Origin: Desulfitobacterium chlororespirans DSM 11544
GTDB lineage: Bacteria; Bacillota; Desulfitobacteriia; Desulfitobacteriales; Desulfitobacteriaceae
Assembly (NCBI RefSeq): GCF_900143285.1
Contig: NZ_FRDN01000015.1
Coordinates: 1 to 64,000 of the forward strand
DNA: 64,000 bases
Direction of reading: 5' to 3'
How positions within the stretch are numbered: the stretch's first letter is position 1; each line of letters starts with the position of its first letter. The notes under the pieces were generated by a model. It had not been told where the DNA came from. It ran no database searches and worked only from the letters and a program-made list of their open reading frames with translations. The position numbers and the translations under genes are program-made. Of this stretch, positions 38,709 through 46,571 are shown piece after piece.

Positions 38709-38737
38709 AGTATAGCTTATGGTGCTTTTACCGTCAA
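38709..38737 (-). promoter_or_regulatory. Sigma-A promoter of the riboswitch-TerC transcript
   Basis: Minus-strand TTGACG, 17 bp, TATACT, ending 8 bp before the riboswitch begins. The rest of the 355-bp gap holds the riboswitch and, next to 38862, the short leader of the glycerate kinase gene. Confidence 0.75.
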
Positions 38738-38861
38738 GGATAATTTTGTACCATTCCCTGTCGATTCATTGTGTTTTGCAGCCATTTAGGATAAAATGCG
38801 AAATAAATACTCAAGGTGATATAGAATAGAATTCTATCTGAACTAGAGGAGAGCGATAAAA

Positions 38862-40004
38862 ATGCATGTACTTATAGCCGTTGATTCATTCAAAGGAAGT
38901 TTAAGCAGCCAAAAGGCAGGGGAAGCCATTACCTTGGGCATTCAGCGGGTTTTTCCTGAAGCGACTACGGAGATTATCAGTATGGCAGACGGCGGGGAAG
39001 GAACCGTTGAGGCTATTGTCCAGGCCGGTAAAGGGGAGGTGCTAAAAACCAGAGTTACCTCACCTTTGGGTGAAGAGGCTGAGGCCGTGATAGGTAGGCT
39101 TCCCGATGGCACTATCGTGCTGGAAATGGCTTCAGCTTCAGGCTTGCCCATGGTCCCTCGCGATAAGAGAAATCCTTTGCTGACCACCACGAGGGGCACA
39201 GGGGATCTGATTCGGGCTGCCCTGGATCTGCAGTCCCGGGAAATTCTCATCGGCATTGGCGGCAGTGCAACCAATGATGGGGGAGCGGGAATGGCTCAGG
39301 CCCTTGGGGCAAGACTCCTTGATCAGGAGGGACAGGAGCTGAGTCCCGGCGGCGGTTTTCTGGATCAGCTTGCTAGGATCGACTGTTCAGAACTTGATCC
39401 CCGTTTAAAAGAGACGAAGATCACGGTGATGTGCGATGTGGATAATCCCTTGTGCGGCCCGCGGGGAGCTTCGGCAGTTTATGGACCGCAAAAAGGAGCG
39501 ACACCGGATATGGTGGAGATTTTGGATGGGAATCTTGCTCATTTTGCCCGGAAAATCCGGGAAGATTTAGGAGTGGACCTGAAAGACGTGCCAGGGGCAG
39601 GGGCCGCCGGAGGTCTGGGGATGGGACTTCTGGCCTTCACAGGAGCTCAGCTGAAGACCGGTGTGGAGGCTGTGCTCGATACAGTAAACTTTGATAGTAA
39701 ACTTCAAAAAGTGGATATTGTCATTACGGGTGAAGGGCGCATCGACGGTCAGTCAGTTTATGGCAAGGTGCCCATGGGTGTTGCCAGACGAGCCATACAG
39801 TATGGGAAACCCACCCTGGCTATCGTCGGTTCCATCGGTGCCGGGTCTGAAGCCCTTTATGAACATGGCATAAGTTCTATCCTTACTATTGTTAATGGTC
39901 CCATGACCTTGGAGGAATCTATGGAAAGGGCCTTTGATTTGACAGCGGATGCTGCGGAGCGAGGATTCCGCATCTTAAAAATGGCCTATTCCGACAAAAG
40001 ATGA
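38862..40004 (+). CDS. glxK: Glycerate kinase (GK1/GarK family)
   Basis: 380 residues. It starts His-Val-Leu-Ile-Ala-Val-Asp-Ser-Phe-Lys-Gly-Ser-Leu-Ser-Ser, the family signature, with Met-Ala-Asp-Gly-Gly-Glu-Gly-Thr at about 42-49, Ile-Gly-Ile-Gly-Gly-Ser-Ala-Thr-Asn-Asp-Gly-Gly-Ala-Gly (about 128-141) and Gly-Ala-Ala-Gly-Gly-Leu-Gly near 246. It phosphorylates D-glycerate with ATP to 2- or 3-phosphoglycerate, feeding glycolysis from glyoxylate, serine or sugar-acid breakdown. Full length for the family. AGAGGAGAG precedes the ATG. Monocistronic. Confidence 0.9.
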   Translation: MHVLIAVDSFKGSLSSQKAGEAITLGIQRVFPEATTEIISMADGGEGTVEAIVQAGKGEVLKTRVTSPLGEEAEAVIGRLPDGTIVLEMASASGLPMVPRDKRNPLLTTTRGTGDLIRAALDLQSREILIGIGGSATNDGGAGMAQALGARLLDQEGQELSPGGGFLDQLARIDCSELDPRLKETKITVMCDVDNPLCGPRGASAVYGPQKGATPDMVEILDGNLAHFARKIREDLGVDLKDVPGAGAAGGLGMGLLAFTGAQLKTGVEAVLDTVNFDSKLQKVDIVITGEGRIDGQSVYGKVPMGVARRAIQYGKPTLAIVGSIGAGSEALYEHGISSILTIVNGPMTLEESMERAFDLTADAAERGFRILKMAYSDKR

Positions 40005-40222
40005 TGAATCTTTTTGTAGCTTAGAAATAGTTCGATTTTCAGAAAACCAACATATATTAATGGTGTAGCGGTACATTGTTAATGAAGGGGCAGAACCTTC
40101 AACTTAAATCGTTAACTAATTTAAAATTAATTTATTAAAAGAATCATGGAAATCAAACCATTTTATTAATATAATGTGGTAAAATATTTACAGTATAAAC
40201 TTAGCATTCAAATTGCTCTTAA

Positions 40223-41662
40223 ATGAAGGGTGAGGAGTCAGTGCAATTACAGAGTATTGAAAAGAGGGTATCTTCCGGTCATAGCCCTTCGTGTGCAGAG
40301 ATTTTGCTGACTACCATTCAAGAGATGAATCGTGAGGAGAATCTCTTGAAAGCATTAAATCTCTTTACTCAGCGAAGCCTGGTGTTGTTTGACTGTGATG
40401 TAGCTGCAATCTACCTTTTTGAGCAAGGGAAATACAAGCCTTTCTCTGTCAGCTTTCGTGATGATAAGGACAGGGAAACACTGATGTTAAGGGAATTTCC
40501 TCAGGATTTCCGGGAAATTTGTACTGAAGTCGTCGAAACGGACGAGGAATGGGTTTTGGCATTAAGCCATTTTAACAAAACCTTAGGTGCTTATGTTCTC
40601 AAAGGCAAGCGATCTCATGCCAGGGATGAGGGCTTAGCGGTCTTTGTAAAGCAAGTCATTTCGATTATATCTTCCTTTATTTTCGAGAGAATATTGAAAA
40701 TCGACTCTCTGGGCAGGGAACAAGCCTTAACCTTATTATTGCGGGGAACGGAGATTCTTGTTCGTGCTGACTCTGAGGAGCAGCTTTTATCGGAAGCCGG
40801 AGAAATGGCCATGGAAATTCTGTTTTTGCCCGGGGGATTTTTTCTCCTGGAGGGGGCCGGAGGGACCTGGGAAATCCGTTCACCCTTTGGTCGGTTGAAA
40901 CAGGAGATGGAGTGGGATTGGCGAACTTGGGTCAGGCAATATATCTCTAAGGAAGAATGTTGTCTGAGAAGTGCTAAGGTTCACTTTTTTGATATTGAAA
41001 ATAATCCTTTTAAGTGGGAGCGTGTGTGGATACATCCTCTCCAGACCCATAGCGGGGTGGTCGGTGAGCTGTGGCTGATGAATGCCGGTAAGTACCTTAA
41101 TGATCAGGAGCAGGAGATACTGACGGCCTTTATCCGGGTGGTTGGGGTTGCTTTAGAGACCATTCGCCAGCGTGAGGAACTGGCCCGCTTGGCCAATACG
41201 GATCGCTTGACAGGAATACTGAATCGCCAAGGGTTCGAGCAGCGTGTTCGTGAAGAAATAGCCAGCACCTTAAGAAGAGACTCACGTTTTTTGTTCCTGG
41301 TTCTTGATTTGGATCGATTTAAACAGCTCAATGATACTCTGGGCCACCCCATGGGTGATCGGGCGCTGAAAGAAATTGCTCAGAACTTGCGCTGCGCAGT
41401 ACGGGAGCAGGATATTGTGGCCCGGACCGGTGGTGATGAATTTACAGTGGTGCTGACGGATATCGCCCTGAATGAAGAGTCCCTGACTGTGATTGAACGG
41501 ATGAGAAAGAGTATGCATCTGGAAGTATATAATTTAGGAGTCAGTATTGGAGTCGCAGAATTTCCGACGGAAGGCCGTACCTATGATGAATTGTACCGTT
41601 TAGCAGACCAAAGGCTTTATAGAGGTAAGAATTCAGGGAAAGGAAATATCATAGCGGACTAA
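40223..41662 (+). CDS. GAF-type sensor diguanylate cyclase (GGDEF)
   Basis: 479 residues, no membrane segment. Two sensor-like regions, about 35-160 and 165-320, look like GAF domains. A GGDEF domain follows (about 320-479): Asp-Arg-Leu-Thr-Gly-Ile-Leu-Asn-Arg (328-336), Asp-Leu-Asp-Arg-Phe-Lys-Gln-Leu-Asn-Asp (362-371), and the intact active-site Gly-Gly-Asp-Glu-Phe at 403-407. The inhibitory I-site Arg-Glu-Gln-Asp is five residues before it (394-397). It should make cyclic-di-GMP with product inhibition. The start is uncertain: ATG 40223 has no Shine-Dalgarno, while GTG 40241 has GAGGAG only 3 bp away. Confidence 0.85.
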   Translation: MKGEESVQLQSIEKRVSSGHSPSCAEILLTTIQEMNREENLLKALNLFTQRSLVLFDCDVAAIYLFEQGKYKPFSVSFRDDKDRETLMLREFPQDFREICTEVVETDEEWVLALSHFNKTLGAYVLKGKRSHARDEGLAVFVKQVISIISSFIFERILKIDSLGREQALTLLLRGTEILVRADSEEQLLSEAGEMAMEILFLPGGFFLLEGAGGTWEIRSPFGRLKQEMEWDWRTWVRQYISKEECCLRSAKVHFFDIENNPFKWERVWIHPLQTHSGVVGELWLMNAGKYLNDQEQEILTAFIRVVGVALETIRQREELARLANTDRLTGILNRQGFEQRVREEIASTLRRDSRFLFLVLDLDRFKQLNDTLGHPMGDRALKEIAQNLRCAVREQDIVARTGGDEFTVVLTDIALNEESLTVIERMRKSMHLEVYNLGVSIGVAEFPTEGRTYDELYRLADQRLYRGKNSGKGNIIAD

Positions 41663-41663
41663 C

Positions 41664-41692
41664 CCTCCAAACGGGGGGGTCTTTTATTTGAT
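41664..41692 (+). terminator. Terminator after the diguanylate cyclase gene
   Basis: CCCTCC pairs with GGGGGG (G-T pairs allowed) around AAAC, followed by TCTTTTATTT. It is short but well placed. Confidence 0.55.
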
Positions 41693-41777
41693 AGGGATTT
41701 TGTGGTATCCTGAAACAGGCAAAAGAAACGTTGTATCTTCCTCACAGAGGATAACTATGGCAGAGGGTGTGACATGA

Positions 41778-42299
41778 ATGAAGAAATATTTACGCACAAT
41801 TTTGGAATGGGGAATTTTGATTGTAGTCGCCTGGGTTTTGTCTTTTGGCATCAGGACCTATCTTATTGACACCCGTATCGTCCCGACCGGTTCCATGCTC
41901 CCCACTATCCAACTTCAGGATCGCTTAATCTTTGATAAGGTGTTTTACAAAAATAAACCCCTCCAGCGTGGGGATATCATCATGTTTACCGCCCCGGAGG
42001 GTTCGGGAGAGCATGATGATTTGGTGAAGCGGATTATCGGTTTGCCTGGGGACACTTTAGAGGTCCGGGAAGGCAAGGTCTGGATCAATGGTGAAGCCAT
42101 CGAGGAACCTTATCTGAAAGAGGCTCCTGAATATGAATATGGACCTATCCAGGTTCCTGAGGAAGCGTATATTGTGTTTGGGGATAATCGCAACAACAGC
42201 AAGGACAGCCATGTCTGGGGTTTTGTTCCGAAGGGGAATGTGGAAGGCAAAGTCCTGCTGCGTTATTGGCCTCTGGAACGCTGGGGCTCCCTTAAGTAA
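41778..42299 (+). CDS. lepB: Signal peptidase I
   Basis: 173 residues, the short Gram-positive (SipS-like) form. One N-terminal membrane anchor (about 8-27) is followed by the catalytic Ser39 in Pro-Thr-Gly-Ser-Met-Leu-Pro-Thr and Lys84 in Val-Lys-Arg-Ile-Ile-Gly-Leu-Pro-Gly-Asp. The later Gly-Asp-Asn-Arg-Asn-Asn-Ser-Lys-Asp-Ser box is also present. It cleaves signal peptides from exported proteins on the outer membrane face. AGAGGGTG lies 8 bp before the ATG (a second ATG 4 bases earlier is out of frame). Confidence 0.95.
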   Translation: MKKYLRTILEWGILIVVAWVLSFGIRTYLIDTRIVPTGSMLPTIQLQDRLIFDKVFYKNKPLQRGDIIMFTAPEGSGEHDDLVKRIIGLPGDTLEVREGKVWINGEAIEEPYLKEAPEYEYGPIQVPEEAYIVFGDNRNNSKDSHVWGFVPKGNVEGKVLLRYWPLERWGSLK

Positions 42300-42355
42300 G
42301 GAATACTAATTCAGGTAGGATTACCCATAAATTTAATCGTGGAAAGGAGAAGCCA

Positions 42356-43516
42356 ATGAAATACGCCAAGTGGATGAAGAATGTAGGGGAAGGATTTATC
42401 GGGGAAATGCTCAGAGCAGCCCAAAATCCCGAGATGATATCTTTTGCCGGAGGATTGCCTGCTCTGGATCTTTTTCCTACCCAGGATTTACAGGCCGCCT
42501 TTCAAAAGGTTTTTGAAGAACAGGGGAATGCGGCCCTGCAATACGCTCAGACCGCGGGATATCCGGAGTTAAGGTCATGGGTTGCTTCTCAGCACCAACG
42601 CAGCCAGAGGCCGGCCCGAACTGCCGAGGTTATCATCACTACCGGAAGTCAGCAGGGATTGAGCTTATTGGCCCAAACTTTTTTGGATCCGGGAGATACG
42701 GTATTCTTGGAGACGCCCACCTATTTGGGGGCTATTCAGGCTTTCGAAGGATTTCGGGCTGATTTTCAGATGATTCCCTGCGATGAAGAGGGGATTCTTC
42801 CTGATGAGCTGGAGAAAGCTTTGGCCTTCGCCACCCCTAAATTTCTTTACTTAATACCTAATTATCAAAACCCTTCAGGGAGAGTCATGGGGCTGGAGCG
42901 GAGAATAGAACTCCTTAAAGTGTCCCAGAAATACGGCCTGCTGCTTGTCGAGGATAATCCCTATGGAGAATTGCGTTACGAAGGAGAGCCCATCCCTCAT
43001 CTGGCGGAGTTGGGGGAAAATGTCATTTATCTGGGGACCTTTTCCAAGGTTTTGGCGCCGGGGTTGCGAATCGGCTATGTGCTTGCCGATGAAGATATTA
43101 TTAGGCATCTGGAGCAGACCAAGGAAGGTGTGGATCTTCATAGCAATAACCTGACTCAGAGAGCCATCTATGAATATTTGCAAAAGGATCTTTTGCCGGA
43201 TCATATCCTGAAGCTGCGGGAAGTCTACAATGTTCGCCGTAAGGCCATGGTGGAGTCCCTCCAGACCTATCTGGGCGATAGGGTGGAGATGAAGGTACCG
43301 GCGGGGGGTCTGTTCCTCTGGGCCAAACTTATGGGCGTGAACAACAGCTTTGACTATGTGCAGGATATGATTCGTCAAAATGTTCTTTATGTTCCCGGGG
43401 CAGTTTTCTACGCCGATGGCCGGGTGTCCAATGAAATGCGTCTTAACTATTCCTGTTCCACACCGGAGATTATCGAAGAAGGAATGATGCGCTTAGCCCG
43501 GGGGCTGAATCAATAG
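42356..43516 (+). CDS. PLP-dependent aminotransferase, class I/II (2-aminoadipate/MocR-like group)
   Basis: 386 residues. The fold-type I pattern is clear: Ile-Ser-Phe-Ala-Gly-Gly-Leu-Pro (28-35), Thr-Gly-Ser-Gln-Gln-Gly-Leu (96-102), Pro-Asn-Tyr-Gln-Asn-Pro-Ser-Gly (168-175), Asp-Asn-Pro-Tyr-Gly (200-204), and the cofactor Lys231 in Gly-Thr-Phe-Ser-Lys-Val-Leu-Ala-Pro-Gly-Leu-Arg. It closely follows the group with 2-aminoadipate and aromatic/branched-chain aminotransferases; it lacks the GntR domain of true MocR regulators. The amino donor cannot be told from sequence. AAAGGAGAAG precedes the ATG. Confidence 0.85.
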   Translation: MKYAKWMKNVGEGFIGEMLRAAQNPEMISFAGGLPALDLFPTQDLQAAFQKVFEEQGNAALQYAQTAGYPELRSWVASQHQRSQRPARTAEVIITTGSQQGLSLLAQTFLDPGDTVFLETPTYLGAIQAFEGFRADFQMIPCDEEGILPDELEKALAFATPKFLYLIPNYQNPSGRVMGLERRIELLKVSQKYGLLLVEDNPYGELRYEGEPIPHLAELGENVIYLGTFSKVLAPGLRIGYVLADEDIIRHLEQTKEGVDLHSNNLTQRAIYEYLQKDLLPDHILKLREVYNVRRKAMVESLQTYLGDRVEMKVPAGGLFLWAKLMGVNNSFDYVQDMIRQNVLYVPGAVFYADGRVSNEMRLNYSCSTPEIIEEGMMRLARGLNQ

Positions 43517-43524
43517 GGCTGCAA

Positions 43525-43573
43525 GAGGCCGTTGCACGATGAACTTTACAGTTCCTTCTGCAACGGCCTCTTT
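43525..43573 (+). terminator. Terminator after the aminotransferase gene
   Basis: GAGGCCGTTGCA pairs perfectly with TGCAACGGCCTC, followed by TTTG. Confidence 0.75.
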
Positions 43574-43639
43574 GTCGGCAGCTCAGGTTGTCTGCTGTCC
43601 GGCTGCCCGGTTCCTTGGCTCCCTGGGCGGCATTGCTGA

Positions 43640-43662
43640 AATTCGTAAGCGATTCCGAATTT
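43640..43662 (-). repeat. 23-bp dispersed imperfect palindrome, copy B
   Basis: Inverted copy of the element at 36313-36335 (22 of 23 positions). The hairpin extends to CTGAAATTCG/CGAATTTCAG and touches the TGA of cobS, so it may also end that transcript. Confidence 0.6.
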
Positions 43663-44417
43663 CAGGGGTAAAGCAATGGGAAGGCCCCTAAAAGAAAGAG
43701 CAGTTCGGAGAGTTCAATGCTGGCACCATAGAGATCCCCGGTTAACCCTCCGAGGAGGCGGGAGACTTTGCGGGTGAACAAGAGGATGAAGAGGATGGCC
43801 AGAATAAAGCCGGTCATCCCCGGCCAGTGCAACACCCAATAGGTGAGGAAAAGGAGCAGCAGTCCCTCCCCCAGGAATAGCCACCGGGTTTGGCGGGAGG
43901 TTTCATGAAATCCCTGGCCAAAGCCCTGGGCCCGGGCATAGGGGAAATAATGGACCCCAATCAGAAAAATCCAGCGGGACAGGATGGGCATGAAGAGAAC
44001 CAGGTAAGGAACCAAAGGGGAAGAGAGGGTAAGGAGCCCGGCCAAAAGACTGAATTTGAGCAGCAGGTAAACCATGGCACTCACGGCACCGAAAGCTCCC
44101 ACATGGCTGTCTTTCATAATCTCCAGCATGCGTTCAGGTGTCCGCGCTGAAAGCAATCCATCCATACTATCCATCAAGCCATCAAGGTGAATTCCCCCGG
44201 TGAGAATAAGTTCCAGGGTGAGCAGCAAGGCAGCCGTAACCAGGGGCGGGTAGTGAGGAAGGAGCAGGGTTAAGGCCAGCCATAAGGCTCCTCCCAGAAT
44301 TAAGCCCACTAAAGGATAATAATGCTGACTTTGGGTGAACTCTTCCGAGGTCACCTGCTCCGGCTGAGGGAGTGGTATTCGGGTCAGAAAGGTCAGGGCG
44401 ATCCATAATTTGCGCAT
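43662..44417 (-). CDS. cobS: Adenosylcobinamide-GDP ribazoletransferase (cobalamin synthase)
   Basis: 251 residues from ATG 44417 (GAGAGGA 8 bp upstream; the longer open frame overlaps cobU and is not coding). Polytopic, with about six membrane segments, and the family motifs Thr-Arg-Ile-Pro-Leu-Pro near the start, Gly-Gly-Ile-His-Leu-Asp-Gly-Leu-Met-Asp-Ser-Met-Asp-Gly (about 73-86) and Asp-Ser-His-Val-Gly-Ala-Phe-Gly. It joins adenosylcobinamide-GDP with alpha-ribazole (phosphate) in the membrane to make the B12 coenzyme. Last gene of the cobT-cobU-cobS operon under the B12 riboswitch. Confidence 0.95.
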   Translation of the reverse strand: MRKLWIALTFLTRIPLPQPEQVTSEEFTQSQHYYPLVGLILGGALWLALTLLLPHYPPLVTAALLLTLELILTGGIHLDGLMDSMDGLLSARTPERMLEIMKDSHVGAFGAVSAMVYLLLKFSLLAGLLTLSSPLVPYLVLFMPILSRWIFLIGVHYFPYARAQGFGQGFHETSRQTRWLFLGEGLLLLFLTYWVLHWPGMTGFILAILFILLFTRKVSRLLGGLTGDLYGASIELSELLFLLGAFPLLYP

Positions 44418-44418
44418 G

Positions 44419-45033
44419 CTAGGCATCCTCTCGCCGCAAGGAATCCAGCAAGGCCTGACCGGCAGCTTTGATCTCCGTCGGATAGCCGGCGACCACGGAA
44501 TAGACATGGCGGGCGCTCTGCCCCAGGATCTGGTTGGCCCTGCCGGCCAGATCCCGATAGAACCTGGAAAGGGGATTATCCGGGACGATACCGTCTCCCA
44601 CCTCATTGGTGACCATAATCACCTGAGGGCCGATATCCTGGGCTATACGGGCGACAATGCGGACCTGTTCGAGAATCTCCTGCTCTAACCTATGGAGGGC
44701 CTGGGTATACTCCTGCTCAGTCAGATTATCTTCTGCCGGATAGCGGGCAAGGAGAAGATTGGTCAGCCACAGGGTTACACAATCCACTAAAAGGACCCCT
44801 TTATCCTGAGCATGGCCTTCCAACAGGTCGGGGAGGGCAAGGGGTTCTTCCACCAAGCCCCAGTGGGCGGGGCGCTGGTCCTGATGTTTTCTGACACGCA
44901 AAGCCATTTCTTCATCATAGACCTGGGCTGTGGCGATGTAGGTAACAGGCAGGCCGGGATGAGCGGCCAGAAGCTCGGCAAAGCGGCTCTTGCCACTGCG
45001 GGCTCCGCCGGTTATGAGCACAAAATCTGACAT
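44419..45033 (-). CDS. cobU: Adenosylcobinamide kinase / GDP transferase
   Basis: 204 residues from ATG 45033, set by GGAGG 5 bp upstream. The P-loop is Ile-Thr-Gly-Gly-Ala-Arg-Ser-Gly-Lys-Ser (about 6-15), followed by Val-Thr-Tyr-Ile-Ala-Thr-Ala, Asp-Cys-Val-Thr-Leu-Trp-Leu-Thr-Asn and Val-Thr-Asn-Glu-Val-Gly-Asp-Gly-Ile-Val-Pro. All are hallmarks of CobU, which phosphorylates adenosylcobinamide and adds GMP from GTP. It lies between cobT (19 bp) and cobS (1 bp). Confidence 0.95.
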   Translation of the reverse strand: MSDFVLITGGARSGKSRFAELLAAHPGLPVTYIATAQVYDEEMALRVRKHQDQRPAHWGLVEEPLALPDLLEGHAQDKGVLLVDCVTLWLTNLLLARYPAEDNLTEQEYTQALHRLEQEILEQVRIVARIAQDIGPQVIMVTNEVGDGIVPDNPLSRFYRDLAGRANQILGQSARHVYSVVAGYPTEIKAAGQALLDSLRREDA

Positions 45034-45052
45034 AATTACCTCCGGTGATTGC

Positions 45053-46192
45053 TTAATTTTTGCCGCTGACTCCTGCGGATTCAAAAGTAGCCATCTCGTT
45101 GAGAATGCGGATGGAGGCGTCCAGAAGATGGAAAGCGATAGCGGCTCCTGTTCCCTCTCCTAACCGGAAATCCAGGTGCATGATGGGTTTGAGATCCAGT
45201 TGTTCCAGGGCGGCTCTGTGGCCGATCTCCACAGAAGAATGAGAGGGAATCAGGAAGAAGCGGGCCGTGGGGCAGATACGGACAGCAATGAGAGCGGCGG
45301 CAGTGGAGATGACTCCGTCTAAAAGGATGGGTACGCGGGAGTAGGCTGCGGCAAGAATTGCCCCGGCCAGGGCACCGATCTCCAGGCCCCCTATTTTGCT
45401 GAGGATATCTACTCCATCCTTGGGGTCGGGCTGATTGATGGCGATAGAGCGGGCGATGACGTCCTGCTTGCGGATGAGTCCCGCATCATCCAGACCGGTG
45501 CCCCGTCCGGTAACTTCCTGAGGCGGCAAGCCTGTCAAGAGAGAAATAATGGCTGTACTGGGGGTGGTATTGCCAATTCCCACTTCCCCCGTGGCCAGAA
45601 CATTCACTCCGGAATCAATAGCCTGGCGGGCGATTTTAGCGCCGGTCAGCAGGGAAAGCAGAGCTTCTTTACGGCTCATGGCCGGCCCCTGGGCCATGTT
45701 ATGGGTTCCGTTCATGATGCGGTGAGCCATAAGCTCCGGCGGATCCAGGGGGAAAGCCATGCCCACATCGGTGCAGATCACCTCGGCGCCGGCATGACGG
45801 GCCAGGACATTGATCCCCGCCCCGCCGCCCAGGAAATTATAGAACATCTGCGGGGTTACTTCCTGGGGGAAGGCACTGACACCTTCCGCCACCACGCCAT
45901 GATCTCCTGCCATGACCAGAATGGCTTTCTTTTGTACTTCCGGCCAAGGCTGACCTTGAATCCCGCCCAGTTGTTTGGCGAGGGCTTCCAAGACTCCTAA
46001 ACTGCCTTGGGGTTTGGTTAAGGAATCTAAACGGGTTTGCACAGCGGACATGACCTGTTCGTCAAGGCCGTGTATTCCCTGGATAAGATGGTTTAAGGCG
46101 GTTTCACATTCCTCCAGGGAAGCGTCACTTAAATTTTCCTGTCTCAAGAAGTCATCCACTAGCTTGTCCTGTTCTAATTCGGTTTTACTCAT
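45053..46192 (-). CDS. cobT: Nicotinate-nucleotide-dimethylbenzimidazole phosphoribosyltransferase
   Basis: 379 residues. An extra charged segment of about 35 residues precedes the usual start (Leu-Asp-Ser-Leu-Thr-Lys-Pro-Gln-Gly-Ser-Leu-Gly). It has Ala-Gly-Asp-His-Gly-Val (about 94), Gly-Gly-Gly-Ala-Gly-Ile-Asn (about 123), Glu-Val-Gly-Ile-Gly-Asn-Thr-Thr and the C-terminal Gly-Glu-Gly-Thr-Gly-Ala-Ala with the catalytic Glu near 349. It activates the lower base of B12. First gene of the operon; the leader holds the cobalamin riboswitch. Confidence 0.95.
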   Translation of the reverse strand: MSKTELEQDKLVDDFLRQENLSDASLEECETALNHLIQGIHGLDEQVMSAVQTRLDSLTKPQGSLGVLEALAKQLGGIQGQPWPEVQKKAILVMAGDHGVVAEGVSAFPQEVTPQMFYNFLGGGAGINVLARHAGAEVICTDVGMAFPLDPPELMAHRIMNGTHNMAQGPAMSRKEALLSLLTGAKIARQAIDSGVNVLATGEVGIGNTTPSTAIISLLTGLPPQEVTGRGTGLDDAGLIRKQDVIARSIAINQPDPKDGVDILSKIGGLEIGALAGAILAAAYSRVPILLDGVISTAAALIAVRICPTARFFLIPSHSSVEIGHRAALEQLDLKPIMHLDFRLGEGTGAAIAFHLLDASIRILNEMATFESAGVSGKN

Positions 46193-46220
46193 CTGTATTC
46201 CTCTCCTTTGATAAAAAAAT

Positions 46221-46455
46221 AAAGTCCCGCCACTTCATAAGTGGTCGGGACTTTGCCTTCGTCGCCGCTGCTTTCCATAGCACCCATGGAAAGGCTTTCT
46301 TCATTCCTGGCAGGTCTCCTGGCTTGGATTCAAACGCTTTTTACCCCTTCCCGGTCTGGCCGGTGGTTATGGTTTAGGCTCATCCTACACAGTGGTGGGT
46401 CCGCACCGGAATCGCACCGGTTTCCCTATTCTCCCCTTGAGGGGCACCAAAGAAT
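46221..46455 (-). ncRNA. Cobalamin (B12) riboswitch with terminator
   Basis: On the minus strand the leader contains GGGAAACCGGTGCGATTCC and GGTGCGGACCCACCACTG, and the B12 box AGCCAGGAGACCTGCC at 46309-46324, preceded by the GAATCCA arm. Near the gene, AAAGTCCCGACCAC pairs with GTGGCGGGACTTT and ends in ATTTTTTT (46212-46254), the terminator that B12 binding would favour. It represses the cobT-cobU-cobS operon when the vitamin is plentiful. Confidence 0.95.
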
Positions 46456-46571
46456 GGATTTTTTTAATTAATTATAGAATAGCAAAGAAGAAGATTTTGT
46501 CAACCCTTTACTTAAGGAATTAAAGGATTTAAGATAGGGGTTGTACTAGGACACGAGAAGAAAATAAGGAT
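46456..46571 (-). promoter_or_regulatory. Promoter of the riboswitch-cob operon
   Basis: Minus-strand TTGACA near 46503 with TATTCT 16 bp downstream (and TATAAT 5 bp later) is a good sigma-A promoter candidate directly upstream of the riboswitch. Confidence 0.6.

Noticed and set aside
40223-40240. Firm choice of the first ATG for the GAF-GGDEF gene
   Set aside because: No Shine-Dalgarno precedes it, and the GTG six codons later has one that is too close. Left undecided.
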